Assembly (NCBI GenBank): GCA_036346375.1
Contig: JAYEVE010001397.1
Coordinates: 1-64,000 of the forward strand
Direction: 5' to 3'
DNA length: 64,000 nt
From: Guadua angustifolia
Taxonomy: Eukaryota > Streptophyta > Magnoliopsida > Poales > Poaceae
Below, one piece after another: positions 22,660 through 32,675 of the stretch; the first letter of the stretch is position 1, and every line of letters begins with the position of its first letter. Position numbers and translations under genes: made by a program. The notes under the pieces are model-generated. The model saw only the letters and a program-made list of their open reading frames with translations. It ran no database searches and was not told the DNA's origin.

Positions 22660-25340
22660 AGGATTTGAAATTTTGTTTTCGGTTCACATCTTAGAGGTGA
22701 GCAAAATTCATAATTTCGGTAAAATCTCATAATTTTGGACGAAATATGGTCAAAATTCAAAAAGAAACTTGAAATCCGAAATTTTTGAAACTAAATTTCT
22801 GAAATTTCGGCCGAAATTACCAAAATTTTGGCAAAATTCAACCGAGTGAAAAATAATCAAAACAATTTTGAAAAATTTTGCAAATTTTTGTAGATGGTCT
22901 TGATACATTACTAATGTTCCCATAAAAATTTCATATGACGATCAAGCTTGAAGAACTTTGAAAAATTTTGAAAGTGCTCTTGCTCTAATAAAAGGCTAAT
23001 CAACAAATTTTCAACGAATAAAAAATTGCACAAACCACATTATTTTTTAATTTTTTTTGTAGATGGTCTTGATGCATCAATAATGTTATCATTAAATTTT
23101 AGATGATGATCAAGTCTGAGATATTTTCAAAAATTCAAAAAGTGCTACTGAAGGCTGACCAGCAAATTTCCACCGAATGAAAAATGGTTCTAATCATGTT
23201 AGAAAATTTTAATTTTTTTATGGTCCTAATGTATAAATAATATTCAAATAAAAATTTCAAATTATTATCAAGCTTGATGAATTTTCAAAAATTGTAACAG
23301 ATGATACTATCCTAATAAAAGCTTTACACTACTACATGTATTACTTTCATAGATTTGATTGAGAAATCAAAACAAGTTTATAATTTTTAAACTTTTATGT
23401 AAGGTTGATGAGGCAATGCTGAAGTTCTTCTAGAAATTCTAGGTTATGACGAAACTCGAGCAAATTTATAAAATTCTGACATTGTTACTGTCTCACTTAA
23501 GTTCATTATATTTTTGAATTTTTAAATATAACAAATGAAGTTTAATTCTTTTGTAAATTTTTTGGTATGATCTTAGACTGTAAAGACAGTACCATAAATT
23601 TTCTAGAGTATGATCAAGGGTGTACAATTTTATAAAAAATCTACTATTTTTTTGCTATTTTTGTAAACCATGTAAAAATGTAGTTTTTCAACAAATTTTC
23701 ATGGAAAATGGCATTCTTAAGGGTTATTGACCCAAATCCAGTCCTCAAAAGTCAAAATACCTGAGATTTCGATGAAATTTGCTAAAATTTCTAAAATTAC
23801 TATGGAATTTTTTTTTCAATTTCTTTTTTATCTGGCCGGGATTTTGACTCTCGTCTCCGATTGAAATCCAAAATCTCAAATAAAATTACAAAAATGTCAC
23901 CATGATTTTTGTCGACGTACTTTACGCCAAGGTACCCTCTCCGCCGCAGATAAGTAAGACCACGTGGCAGCCTAGCGAGCTGGCAGGCGATCAAGCCCCA
24001 CTCGCTTGGCGAGGCCGATGTGGCGGCTGGCGGCGTCGAGCCACGCTGGCGAGGCGTCGGCCCGTGGCGGCCTAGTGATCGGGACACGCTCCGCGGCGTC
24101 GGCCCACGTGGCGGCCTCCGTGCCCGACTGGCGGCGAAGCGTCGAGCCACTGCTGCGCGGGCGTCGGCCGTGGCGGCTTTGGCGGCGAGCCACGCTCACC
24201 GGGTGTCGATCCGTGGCGACTGGCGGCGGTGGGCGATCGAGCCCGGCTCACCGGCGTCGACCCGTGGCAACCTCCGTGGCGACTGGCGGCGGCGAGCGAT
24301 CGAGCCCTGCTGCGCCGAACATCGGCCCATGGCGGCTGGCGGCGAGCGAGATCGAGCCACTCACCGGCGTCGGCCGTGGTAGCCTCCGTGCGGCCTCGCA
24401 TAGCGGTGGCGATCATGCCTGCTTTCGCCCGGTGTCGGTCCCGTGGCGGCTTTGGCGAGCAAGTGGCGTCGAGCCTGCGCTCGTCGGACATCGGCCCCTA
24501 TGGGCGTGGCGACTGGCCAGGCGGGCGTTCGGGTCCCACTCGCCAGGCCACGCGGGCAACCAAAAGAATGAGAAGAAGGCTTCACCTCGAAGTCAAGCAG
24601 AAGGCCGTAGGTTGAAGAACGGAGAGCATTGTAGGCAGCTCAATATACATCAACAAAGATCTTACAGGACGTAGGGCTATTACCCACACCGGGGGGCCTG
24701 AACCTGGGTACATTGCTGTGTTCCTTGATCTGTTGATCCGCGGAATCCCTCGCACGAGAGTCATTAGGGTTTCCAACTGCGAAGACGCCCTCTACCGAAA
24801 CCTTACGTCCATCCTCGAAGGACCCCCTGTCTGTTGATGGGTCCTGTCCGACGAAATACACCGATAATTTTGAACTATGTATGGATCCCATTGGCCAAAA
24901 ATATTCTGTCACATGTGTGAGCTAGCATGTTGATCAATACATCCATGGATATAAATTTCACTGAATTTTGGCAAATTTATGCTGAAATTTCAGATTTTAG
25001 GTCACCATGCAATCCAAATTACTGACCGGATAAAAAATTAAAAAATTGTAATTACTACAGTAATTTCTTTTTTTGGCGAAATTTCACCAAAATTTCATGA
25101 TTTTTGGCCGATCTTTGAAATTTTAGGGTCAGATTTGATTGGATTTGATCCAATAACCTTTAAGAAAGTTATCTATGAAAATTTGGAGTATGATCATGAT
25201 TCAAAATTTTTATGAGATCTTAAGCATTTCTTATCACCTTTCTTTAAAATTTTAATTTTTAAAAATTTTAAACTTTTTTTTATTGTTAAAGCAAATCTAT
25301 ATATTGATCATCAAGCTTTTATCATGATGTAGCACTTTTA
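22660..25340. mobile_element. AT-rich non-autonomous elements, tail-to-tail pair, split by a solo LTR
   Basis: The block is built of GAAATTT/AAATTTCGG-rich DNA. From about 22896 a unit beginning GGTCTTGATxCAT recurs at about 23065 and 23222 (spacing 169 and 157 bp). The left part (to 23904) runs in the same direction as the element at 28554-30068; the part from about 24960 to 25340 is the reverse complement of that element's middle and 3' region (compare GGATTTGATCCAATAACC with GGTTATTGGACCAAATCC). The two halves thus face each other. A gypsy solo LTR (23910-24866) is inserted at the centre. No protein is encoded. Confidence 0.6.
23910..24866 (+). mobile_element. Solo LTR of a Tat-like Ty3-gypsy family
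   Basis: It begins TGTCGACGTACTTTACG and ends ACACCGATA; the flanking pentamer ATTTT is duplicated (23905-23909 and 24867-24871). The right third (24670-24860) is the reverse complement of 31227-31450, including GTAGGGCTATT, CCTCTACCGAA and GACAGGACC-type blocks, so this is the same family as the 3' LTR of the element at 31227-44285, in the opposite orientation. The left two thirds is a GC-rich array of about 54-bp degenerate units (GGCGTCGxCCCGTGGCG). The terminal CA has become TA. The 222-residue ORF here is a repeat artefact. Confidence 0.85.
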
Positions 25341-25344
25341 TGAT

Positions 25345-25795
25345 AAAATTATGGTTAAAGTTTTGTATTAAAGACTATAATGCAGACATAGGGAGTATAT
25401 GAAGCCGGCATCTAGCAAATTGCTTGCAAGATCCGCCACCTTGGTTTTCCTTACCGGAAAGACGACGTAGAATTACTCGATCCATCTCACACGTTGTCAC
25501 CATGAAATAATAACCGATAAAAAAAGTCAAATAATTCGTATAGAGGATAAGTTTGGTATTGTTATGTCCAATTATGCCCATCTGCAGTATCAATCTTTCC
25601 ATCTGGTGGTGCAAAACTACTGTCGAAGAATCAAACTGTTAGGTAGTCACGATTAGCTAGATGTGACCAGTTGACCACTACGAGCGCTTCTAATGGCTGA
25701 TGCTGACACCTTTCGAAATCATGCTCTATAGCTCGACAGCCATGTCCATTCCAAAGGTTACAGCAGCACATTATATTCTCCAGCGGTCCAGCCAC
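25345..25795. other. Spacer without recognised features
   Basis: Mixed-composition DNA; short frames only, none resembling a protein I know. Confidence 0.3.
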
Positions 25796-25796
25796 A

Positions 25797-26165
25797 TGAT
25801 ATATATGAGTACATACTTCCATTTCTAATATACTCTTTAAACCAATGTATTATACTTCTTTATCACTTTTATCACTTTCAGTATACTTAAATACTAATTC
25901 TAAGATACTCTAATGTGACGTGCTTGAAAAATTTTCATTGGAGCTCTTTATTTTTGCTATATATCTTTTTCCATACGTAAACTGAGTATATACACAAATT
26001 ATGCTACAAAAAGTGGACTTTGATGAAATTTTCCATGGAACTCACTTTAGAATATCTTATAATTATTATTAGAGTATGCACAAAAGGATAAAGAAGTATA
26101 ATTATTTTGTTTACGGTATATGCAAGGTGGGAGTACGTACTCCCAGGAGTATAGAACCATTTTCA
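25797..26165. mobile_element. MITE with GGGAGTACGTACTCCC ends, copy 1
   Basis: About 370 bp, clearly homologous along its length to 48242-48612: shared blocks include TTCTAAGATACTC, ATATATACACAAATTATGCTA and the right end GGGAGTACGTACTCCC then AGGAGTATAGAACCATTTT. Its left end carries the inverse GAGTACATACTTCC. It is preceded by a short ATATATAT run and followed by (CATA)n. Confidence 0.7.
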
Positions 26166-26314
26166 CATACATACATACATACACGCTATTATGTATCTAC
26201 GTGTAGAATAGTCTATTGTACGTTTGGGCCATTTAATTCAGTCCAACTGAGCCAGCAACGCACTAATCAGCAACCTAACATGGACTGCCCCAGTTACGTA
26301 GCCAAACCAACTAG

Positions 26315-27535
26315 TTAATGCGTTTTTAGTTTGTATATGAATGTATTTTTCTTTGTTTTAGTCATAACTTTTTATTAGTAGCTCTGATTCGCAAAAAGTT
26401 TTCAATAGTAGCTTACTGACGACGAGAGAAATAGAATGATATAAGTCTCGCTAATAATCACTGTGTGAATGAGATTTTACAGTCAACTTACCAAATGTAT
26501 TGCAAGAGTTTACTACCGCAAAGGCTTTTTATTCTTTTGGTATGATAGTAAAAACTATGTATACCGATAGTAAGATCTATATAGATGGATAGTAAATTTT
26601 GATTCATGCCGTGAGACTTATATCAATATATTGCTCTCACCATCAGTAAGCTACTAGTGAAAACGCTCACGTATTAGAGCTGTCAATAAAAAGTATGGTA
26701 AAAAAAATAAACATATTCATGTACAAACAAGAAATACATTTACTAGTCGGTCATACAACCTTAAGCTACTAATATGTTTACTTATTTGAACATGAATCTG
26801 TTCTTCTTTGGTTTAGCCATAACTTTGTATTGACAACTCCGATTCACGAACGGTTTTTACCTCTTACTTACTGATGATGAGAACAATATAATAATATAAG
26901 TCTTATTAGTAAACACACAGATTTTACTATCCGTATACATTGATTTTATTAGTGGTATGTATGTGTGTGTGTATATTTCTATCAGACCAGAGGGTTTATG
27001 CAACGTTTTATTGTGAGACTTATATCAATATGTTGCTCTCGTCATTGGTAAGCTACTGGTAAAAACCGTTTACAAATCGGAGGTGTCAATAAAAAATTAT
27101 GGCTAAAATAAAGAATAAACATATTCATGTACAAACAAGAAACGCATGTGATAGTCGATCATGCAGCACTAAGCTAGTAATGTGTTTTCTTATTTGAACT
27201 AGAATTGTTCTTTTGTTAGCTATAACTTTTATTGACATCTCTGATTCACGAACGGTTTTTACCACTTACTTATTGACATCGAGAGCAAAATAATGATATA
27301 ACTCTCGCTAGTAAATCAAATTTTACTATATATATATACTCACACACACACATAGATTTTACCATCATATCAAAGGGTTCATGCGTTGTTTTATTGGCAA
27401 GACTTATATCAATATATTGCTCTCGTTAGCAATAAGTTATCGGTGAAAATCGTTCGTGAATCGAAGGTTCCAATAACAAGTTATGGTTAAAAAAAGAAAA
27501 ATAGATTCATATAGAAACTAGAAACATGTTTACTA
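26315..27535. repeat. Three tandem foldback units
   Basis: Left arms containing a block like TTAGTCATAACTTTTTATT then CTGATTCGC start at about 26329, 26775 and 27184 (spacing about 446 and 409 bp). Each is followed by an inverted partner containing GTCAATAAAAAxTATGG and ATATTCATGTACAAAC (about 26690, 27090, 27470). Each unit is thus a hairpin-forming palindrome of 350-450 bp, and three stand in direct tandem. The loops differ in length and hold short ATAT or CACACA runs. Confidence 0.75.
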
Positions 27536-27681
27536 GGTGCTCAGGCTATGTAGGTAATTGAATTAGTCAACACGTGTTACGCAGGCGTACGTGGGATGTT
27601 TTCTATGCGCTTCTCCAATCGAAGCGTAGAATAACTAATCTGCACGCAAGTGCAGATTAGCGCTTTCGTGTGTGTGCATGT

Positions 27682-27709
27682 GTGTCTATATATGTGTGTG
27701 TGTGTGTGT
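27682..27709. repeat. (TG)n microsatellite
   Basis: A TG dinucleotide run broken by TATATA, directly abutting the putative copia LTR at 27707. Confidence 0.7.
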
Positions 27710-28499
27710 TAGAAATTGGCCTATGGGAGATCCACTTTATTTAAAATTCCAAAGTATGCACGGTTTAGTACTATATTAACTAGCCAAGTGGAGGAAGTCA
27801 ATTTATAAGACAGAGTCATTGTCACTCCTTGAATAATGTAATACATGGCATGAGGATAGCATGGGAAGAACTTTGGCTAAACACACAAGCGCATGCACGC
27901 TTGTGACGAGTGACCGTACCATGTCGTAGAGTATCTCCTAGCATATTATTCGACCTTTTATTTTGTTGAATCATGCAATTATCACTCTATTCATTATGGA
28001 TAAATGCAATTTAAGCGTATGTTTGAATTTAGTTTAGTTGACATAATGTCATTAGTTACTAGTGAATAAATATACATAACAACATCAATTACTCACTAGT
28101 AACTGACGCACGTCTATATAAAGACATGGAGATGTCCAGACCAGAGAACACCAAATTCCTGCTTCATTCTTCCTCTACCTCTCTGGATTGTTATACTGTA
28201 GTGTTGCCATAGATATCGCTTGCACGAGGCGACAATAAGGTTTCTAGGCAACACATCAGAACAACCGCTCTGCTTCTATCTTAACGCCTACTACTTCCAC
28301 AAGCGCATCTGTGCTACTTCCCGTTCTTGGTCAATCCCAATTGTAAGTCGTTCATATGATTGGTCAACTCTGTTATTTTTCAATCTTGAGCATGTTCAGA
28401 AGTACAATGAGTTATATGTTGATTTGTGCATCTATAGTCTTTTATTATATTAACCTTTAAATAAAATCTAGAATAAAAATATTATGCATATTTCCAACA
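27707..28499 (+). mobile_element. Probable Ty1-copia solo LTR (793 bp)
   Basis: It starts TGTTAGAAATTGGCC and ends ATTTCCAACA, the terminal style of many grass copia LTRs. A TATA box (TCTATATAAAGAC, about 28112) is followed by a likely transcript leader. A 10-bp inverted repeat (TTACTAGTGA ... TCACTAGTAA, 28056-28102) lies just upstream of the TATA box. No target duplication is visible: GTGTG precedes and ATATA follows, perhaps because it sits in a microsatellite. A host gene promoter is an alternative. Confidence 0.5.
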
Positions 28500-28553
28500 A
28501 TATATATGTATTGTAGGTACACGATGCATATGTGAAGTATGTTGTTCAGGTTC

Positions 28554-30068
28554 AACCAAGGATTCGAATTTCGTTTTGGATAAAATTTTGTCGATTGGCG
28601 AAATCCGAAATTTTAGTGAAATTTTATTATTTCAGACAAAATCCATTAAAAATTCAAAAATAAAAAATCAAATCCGGTTTTTTTATTACCGAAATTTCCT
28701 AAACTTCGGCTAAAAATCCGAAATTTCGCTCAAAATTCTTGAAATTTTGGCAGATTTCAACTGATCGGAAAATAGTTCAAACGATGTCAACAAATATTGA
28801 AATTTTTTTAAAGGTTTATGACACATTATATATGTTCTCATTAAATTTTTAGATGATTATCAAATTTGAGGAATTTTAAAAATTCAAACATCGCTCTTGT
28901 CACGATAAGCGCTTACCAATAAGTTTGAACGAATGAAAATTAGAATAAACGAGGTTATAAATTTTTGAAATTTTTTTTGGATGGTTCTGACACATTTATA
29001 ATATTCTCATAAAATTTTCAGATGATGATCAAATGTCATGAATTTTTAAAATTTTGAACAGTGCTACTGTCCTGTTAAAAGGCTTATCGGCAAATTTAAA
29101 CGAAATGGAAAATTATCCAAACCATGTTATAAAAGTTTGAAAATTTTTGTGGATGGTCTTCATGTAGAATTAATGGTTATAAAAAAGTTTTATATGATGA
29201 TAATGCTTAAATAATTTTTGAAAATTCTGACAGCGTTACGTCCCGATAAAATCCCGATGATCAATACATAGATTTGCTTTAGCAACCAAAAAAGGTTTAA
29301 ATTTTTTGAAAATTTTACAGAAGGTTGATAAGGAAATGCTTAATATCTATTAAAAATTTTGAATCATGATCACCCTCCAGTGAATTTATAAAATTCTTAC
29401 AAGGTACAGTACCATTTATGTTCTTTCTCTTATTGATTTTTGAAATATAATATAACAAATGAAGTTTAGTGCTTACATAAATTTGATTGAGCAAATAAAA
29501 GGATTGAGCAAACAAAAGTTAAAATTTTTGAAAATTTTATATAATGGTACTTAGGAAATTATTAATCTCTCATAAAAATTTCAGATCATGATCACACTCG
29601 AGAAAATTTATAAAATTCTGACAAGGTAACTGTCCCAATTATGTTCATTCTATTTTAGATATTTTAAAGATAACAAATGAACTTCAATTATTCTGAATTT
29701 TTTTTGTATGATTTTACCTTCTCAAGATAGTATAATAAAATTTTAAGCTCATTATCAAGCTTATAAAATTTTATAAAAATCTAACAGTGTTTCTGCCAAA
29801 ATTTTGAAATGTCTCAAAAATTCATTTTTTCAACCAATTTCCATAGAAGATCACTTTCTTATAGGTTATTGGACCAAATCCGGTCAAATATGGCCCTAAG
29901 AGTTCAAATTATGGTCAAAATTTACCAAAATTTTGGCAAAATTACCAAAATTATTGTAGCAATTTCAAAATTTTTAATTTGCCCAGTAATTGAAAATTCG
30001 TTGGGTCCCGACATCCGATATTTCGGCAAAAATTCATTGAAATTCGCCGAAATTTTTAACCTTGGGTT
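28554..30068. mobile_element. AT-rich non-autonomous TIR element (about 1.5 kb)
   Basis: Ends are imperfect inverted repeats: AACCAAGGATTCGAATTTCG on the left and the inverse of AACCCAAGGTTAAAAATTTCG on the right. The interior repeats a unit of about 170 bp (GGTxTxxxACAxxxTA at about 28813, 28983 and 29155). It has no ORF of note. It is the reference copy for the rearranged block at 22660-25340. The superfamily is undetermined because no target duplication could be read. Confidence 0.6.
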
Positions 30069-30389
30069 CAACTTACATGGCAAAACTGACGACCGAAGAG
30101 ATTGAGCGCATTTCATTATTATCGAAATTCAAGTCTGACACTGTTCGGTACATGACAATTTTGCAGAACTTGGATAGTTTATTTGGAAAGTAGAAATTTC
30201 ATATAAACTTGGTACAAATTTCACACGATGCAGTATGACACCCACAGAATTCATGTGGGAATAGTTCTAGAGCATTCAAAAGATGCCTTCATTAGTACTC
30301 TGGTAAGAGGAATTTATTACATGGCAAATACATCTTAAGCCTGCATTTTGAGTAATTGATGATGGACATAATTGATGATTCTTTAAGAA

Positions 30390-30620
30390 AACTATCAGTG
30401 ACGTAATCATAGACGGTTCTATATATAAATTGTCAGTAATGTAATCACAGAAGATTTTGGTATAAAACCATGTGTGATGACACCTGTAGCTACACAGATG
30501 GATTTATACTAAAACTGTCGGATAGTTTTAATATAAAACCGTTTGTGATAGCTACAGGTGTCATCACTGACAATTTATGAATAGAATCGTTTGTGATAGC
30601 TTCTACCAATATATAATACA
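30390..30620. repeat. CACTA-type subterminal array
   Basis: Copies of a motif like AAACCGTTTGTGATAGC and its complement alternate (TCATAGACGGTTCTAT, AACCATGTGTGATGAC, ACAGATGGATTTA). It resembles the arrays at 20993-21220 and 44510-44680, indicating one CACTA family in several fragments. No CACTA terminus was found beside it. Confidence 0.5.
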
Positions 30621-30744
30621 AAGCCTCGAGCCACTTACTATTTTTAGGGTTTCAACATTTATCTTTGAGGTGGCTGCAGCCGTGAGATGATTTGGTGAAA
30701 GGAGACCATTGATTTCGAAGGGTGATTAATTGTAGATTCATTTA

Positions 30745-31226
30745 TTTTTGGTGATCTAAGCTTAGTAATTTGTTCTAATTGCATTATATTCAAGATCTAG
30801 CTTGGTAAGGAGAATTTGAAGATTGTTTAGATCTAGCTTGTAGATCCATGTTCTTTATGATCGAAGGTTAGAAATTAGTTCTAATTACATTATATTCAAT
30901 ATCTAGCTTGGTAAGGAACGAATTTAAAGATTGTTTAGATCTAACTCTTAAATCCATGTGTTCTTGGTGATTTAAGATTAGTAATTGGTTCTAATTGCAT
31001 TATATTCAAGATCTAGTTGGTAAGGAGAGAATCTGACGATTGTTTAGATCTAGCTCTTAGATCCATACGGAGTACCTACTTCTACCCCACAACTCGGAGT
31101 AAGTGCTGCACTACTTGCTATACTTTGATTTGTATTGTACACGCAACTCAAAATCTAGCTCTTAATTTGTTCTAATTGCATTATATTCAAGATCTAGCTT
31201 GGTAAGGAGAATTTGAAGATTGTTTA
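30745..31226. repeat. Tandem repeat, unit about 108 bp
   Basis: The block TTCTAATTxCATTATATTCA recurs at about 30773, 30879, 30989 and 31169, each followed by GATCTAGCTTGGTAAGGA and GATTGTTTAGATC. The last interval is longer (180 bp) owing to an insert around 31070-31140. The gypsy LTR at 31227 interrupts the fourth copy. Confidence 0.75.
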
Positions 31227-32382
31227 TGTTGGCGTATTCCGCCTGACAGGACCCTGTCAACGAACAGGGTTGACTACTCCTAGGATGGAAGGTATGGTTC
31301 GGTAGAGGGCGTCTTCGTGGCTGGAAACCCTAATGGCTCTCTCGATGGATCCGAGAGATCGGCGAGATCAATGGACACGGTGATGTACCCGAGTTCGGAC
31401 CCCGACGCGAAATAGCCCTACGTCTGTTAGATCTTTGTTGAGGAAATGTGGAGGCGATTACAATGGTTCTCTGGTCTTGTGCTTCTCCCAAACTTTCGAC
31501 CTCTATGTCTCTTAGGTGCCCCCTCCTCCATGCAAGAGCAGCACTTATATAAACAACGGCCGGCGGTGAGAAGATAGCTATCTTGATCTCGACTCATTAA
31601 TTACACCCATCATTGAGCCTTATCTCAACGACCCATGGCTCATTTATTACACCGTCGTTGTATCCTTGTCCTTCAAGCCCCATTTAATGCCGCTGCGTGG
31701 CCTCGCCCGTCATGGGGATATGACACTCCTGCGACGGGTTTGGTGAGAGGCGTCAGAGGGATAGGCCATCGTCATGTCGATAGTAGAATCCTTCACAATT
31801 AATGGCCCTGACTTGGCATGTCGAGGAAGCGGTTTCGGTGAAGCCTTCTCCTTATTCCTTTGGTTGCCTCCGTGGCACGACAAGGAGCTCAAGCGCTTCG
31901 TCGCTTGCAGACCGCCTCTTGAATCGGCGCTGGCGGGCGGGGCTGTCGCCCACCGCCGCTAGGGCACCACGCTGCAGCCTTCGCCCGGTGGCGAGTGTAA
32001 CCGCCCACCTGCTCGCTAGGGGGCCATGTGGACTCCTCGCCCAGTGGGCAGGGCATGATCGCCCACCTGACCACCGGGGCACCATGCGGGCCGCTCACCC
32101 GGTGAGCAGGGCGTAACTGCCCACCTACTCGCCAGGGGGCCATGTGAGCTCCTCGCCGTGGCGAGGCTTGATCGCCCACCGCCGCCAGGCACCACGTGGG
32201 CTTACTCGCCCGTGGCGAAACACGATCGCCCACACTGCTTTCGCCCGAGCCGCCACGCGGACTCCTGCCAAGCAGGCGGGGCTTGGTCGCCTACCCGCCC
32301 ACTGAGCTACCATCTTTGGGCGAGCCGCTTCTTGGGCTCACTATTAAAGTGGCGGAGAGGTACCCGATGCAAAGTACAAGCA
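31227..32382 (-). repeat. 3' LTR of the Tat-like element, with U3 minisatellite
   Basis: On the minus strand it runs from TGCTTGTACTTTGC (32382) to ACGCCAACA (31227). A minus-strand TTTATATAAG promoter lies near 31550 and the R/U5 part (31227-31450) matches the solo LTR at 23910-24866. Between about 31930 and 32310 there are seven degenerate units of about 54-60 bp, each holding a form of CGCCCACC and GTGGCGA. The left flank is GTTTA; its partner cannot be checked because the other end of the element is gone. The 5' edge is inferred from alignment with the solo LTR. Confidence 0.65.
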
Positions 32383-32675
32383 GTAGCCCGGGACCATCTG
32401 GAGCAGCGTCGATTGCTTTTTAGACCTCATTTAATACCGGCGCATTCTGGATGGGCCCACCACTTCGAAAGCATAGCCGTCTCGGTCCTTCCCACTTCCG
32501 CCAATTTTACTTGGGACCCGAAACGTCGCGTCCTTTTGCCTGTTCGCGAACCATTTTCGTGGGGGGTCTATATATATACGAGCCCCCAACCAGCAGTTCA
32601 CGCCTTCTGATCTTTTCGCACTTTGCCCTTCGCCCTTTCACCTTCCTTTGCTCAAAGAACTTTGTTTCTGCTCCA

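Noticed and set aside
24006..24674. 222-codon open frame, Arg/Gly/Ala-rich
   Set aside because: It translates the degenerate 54-bp repeat of a solo LTR; similar-length frames appear on the other strand and in other phases.
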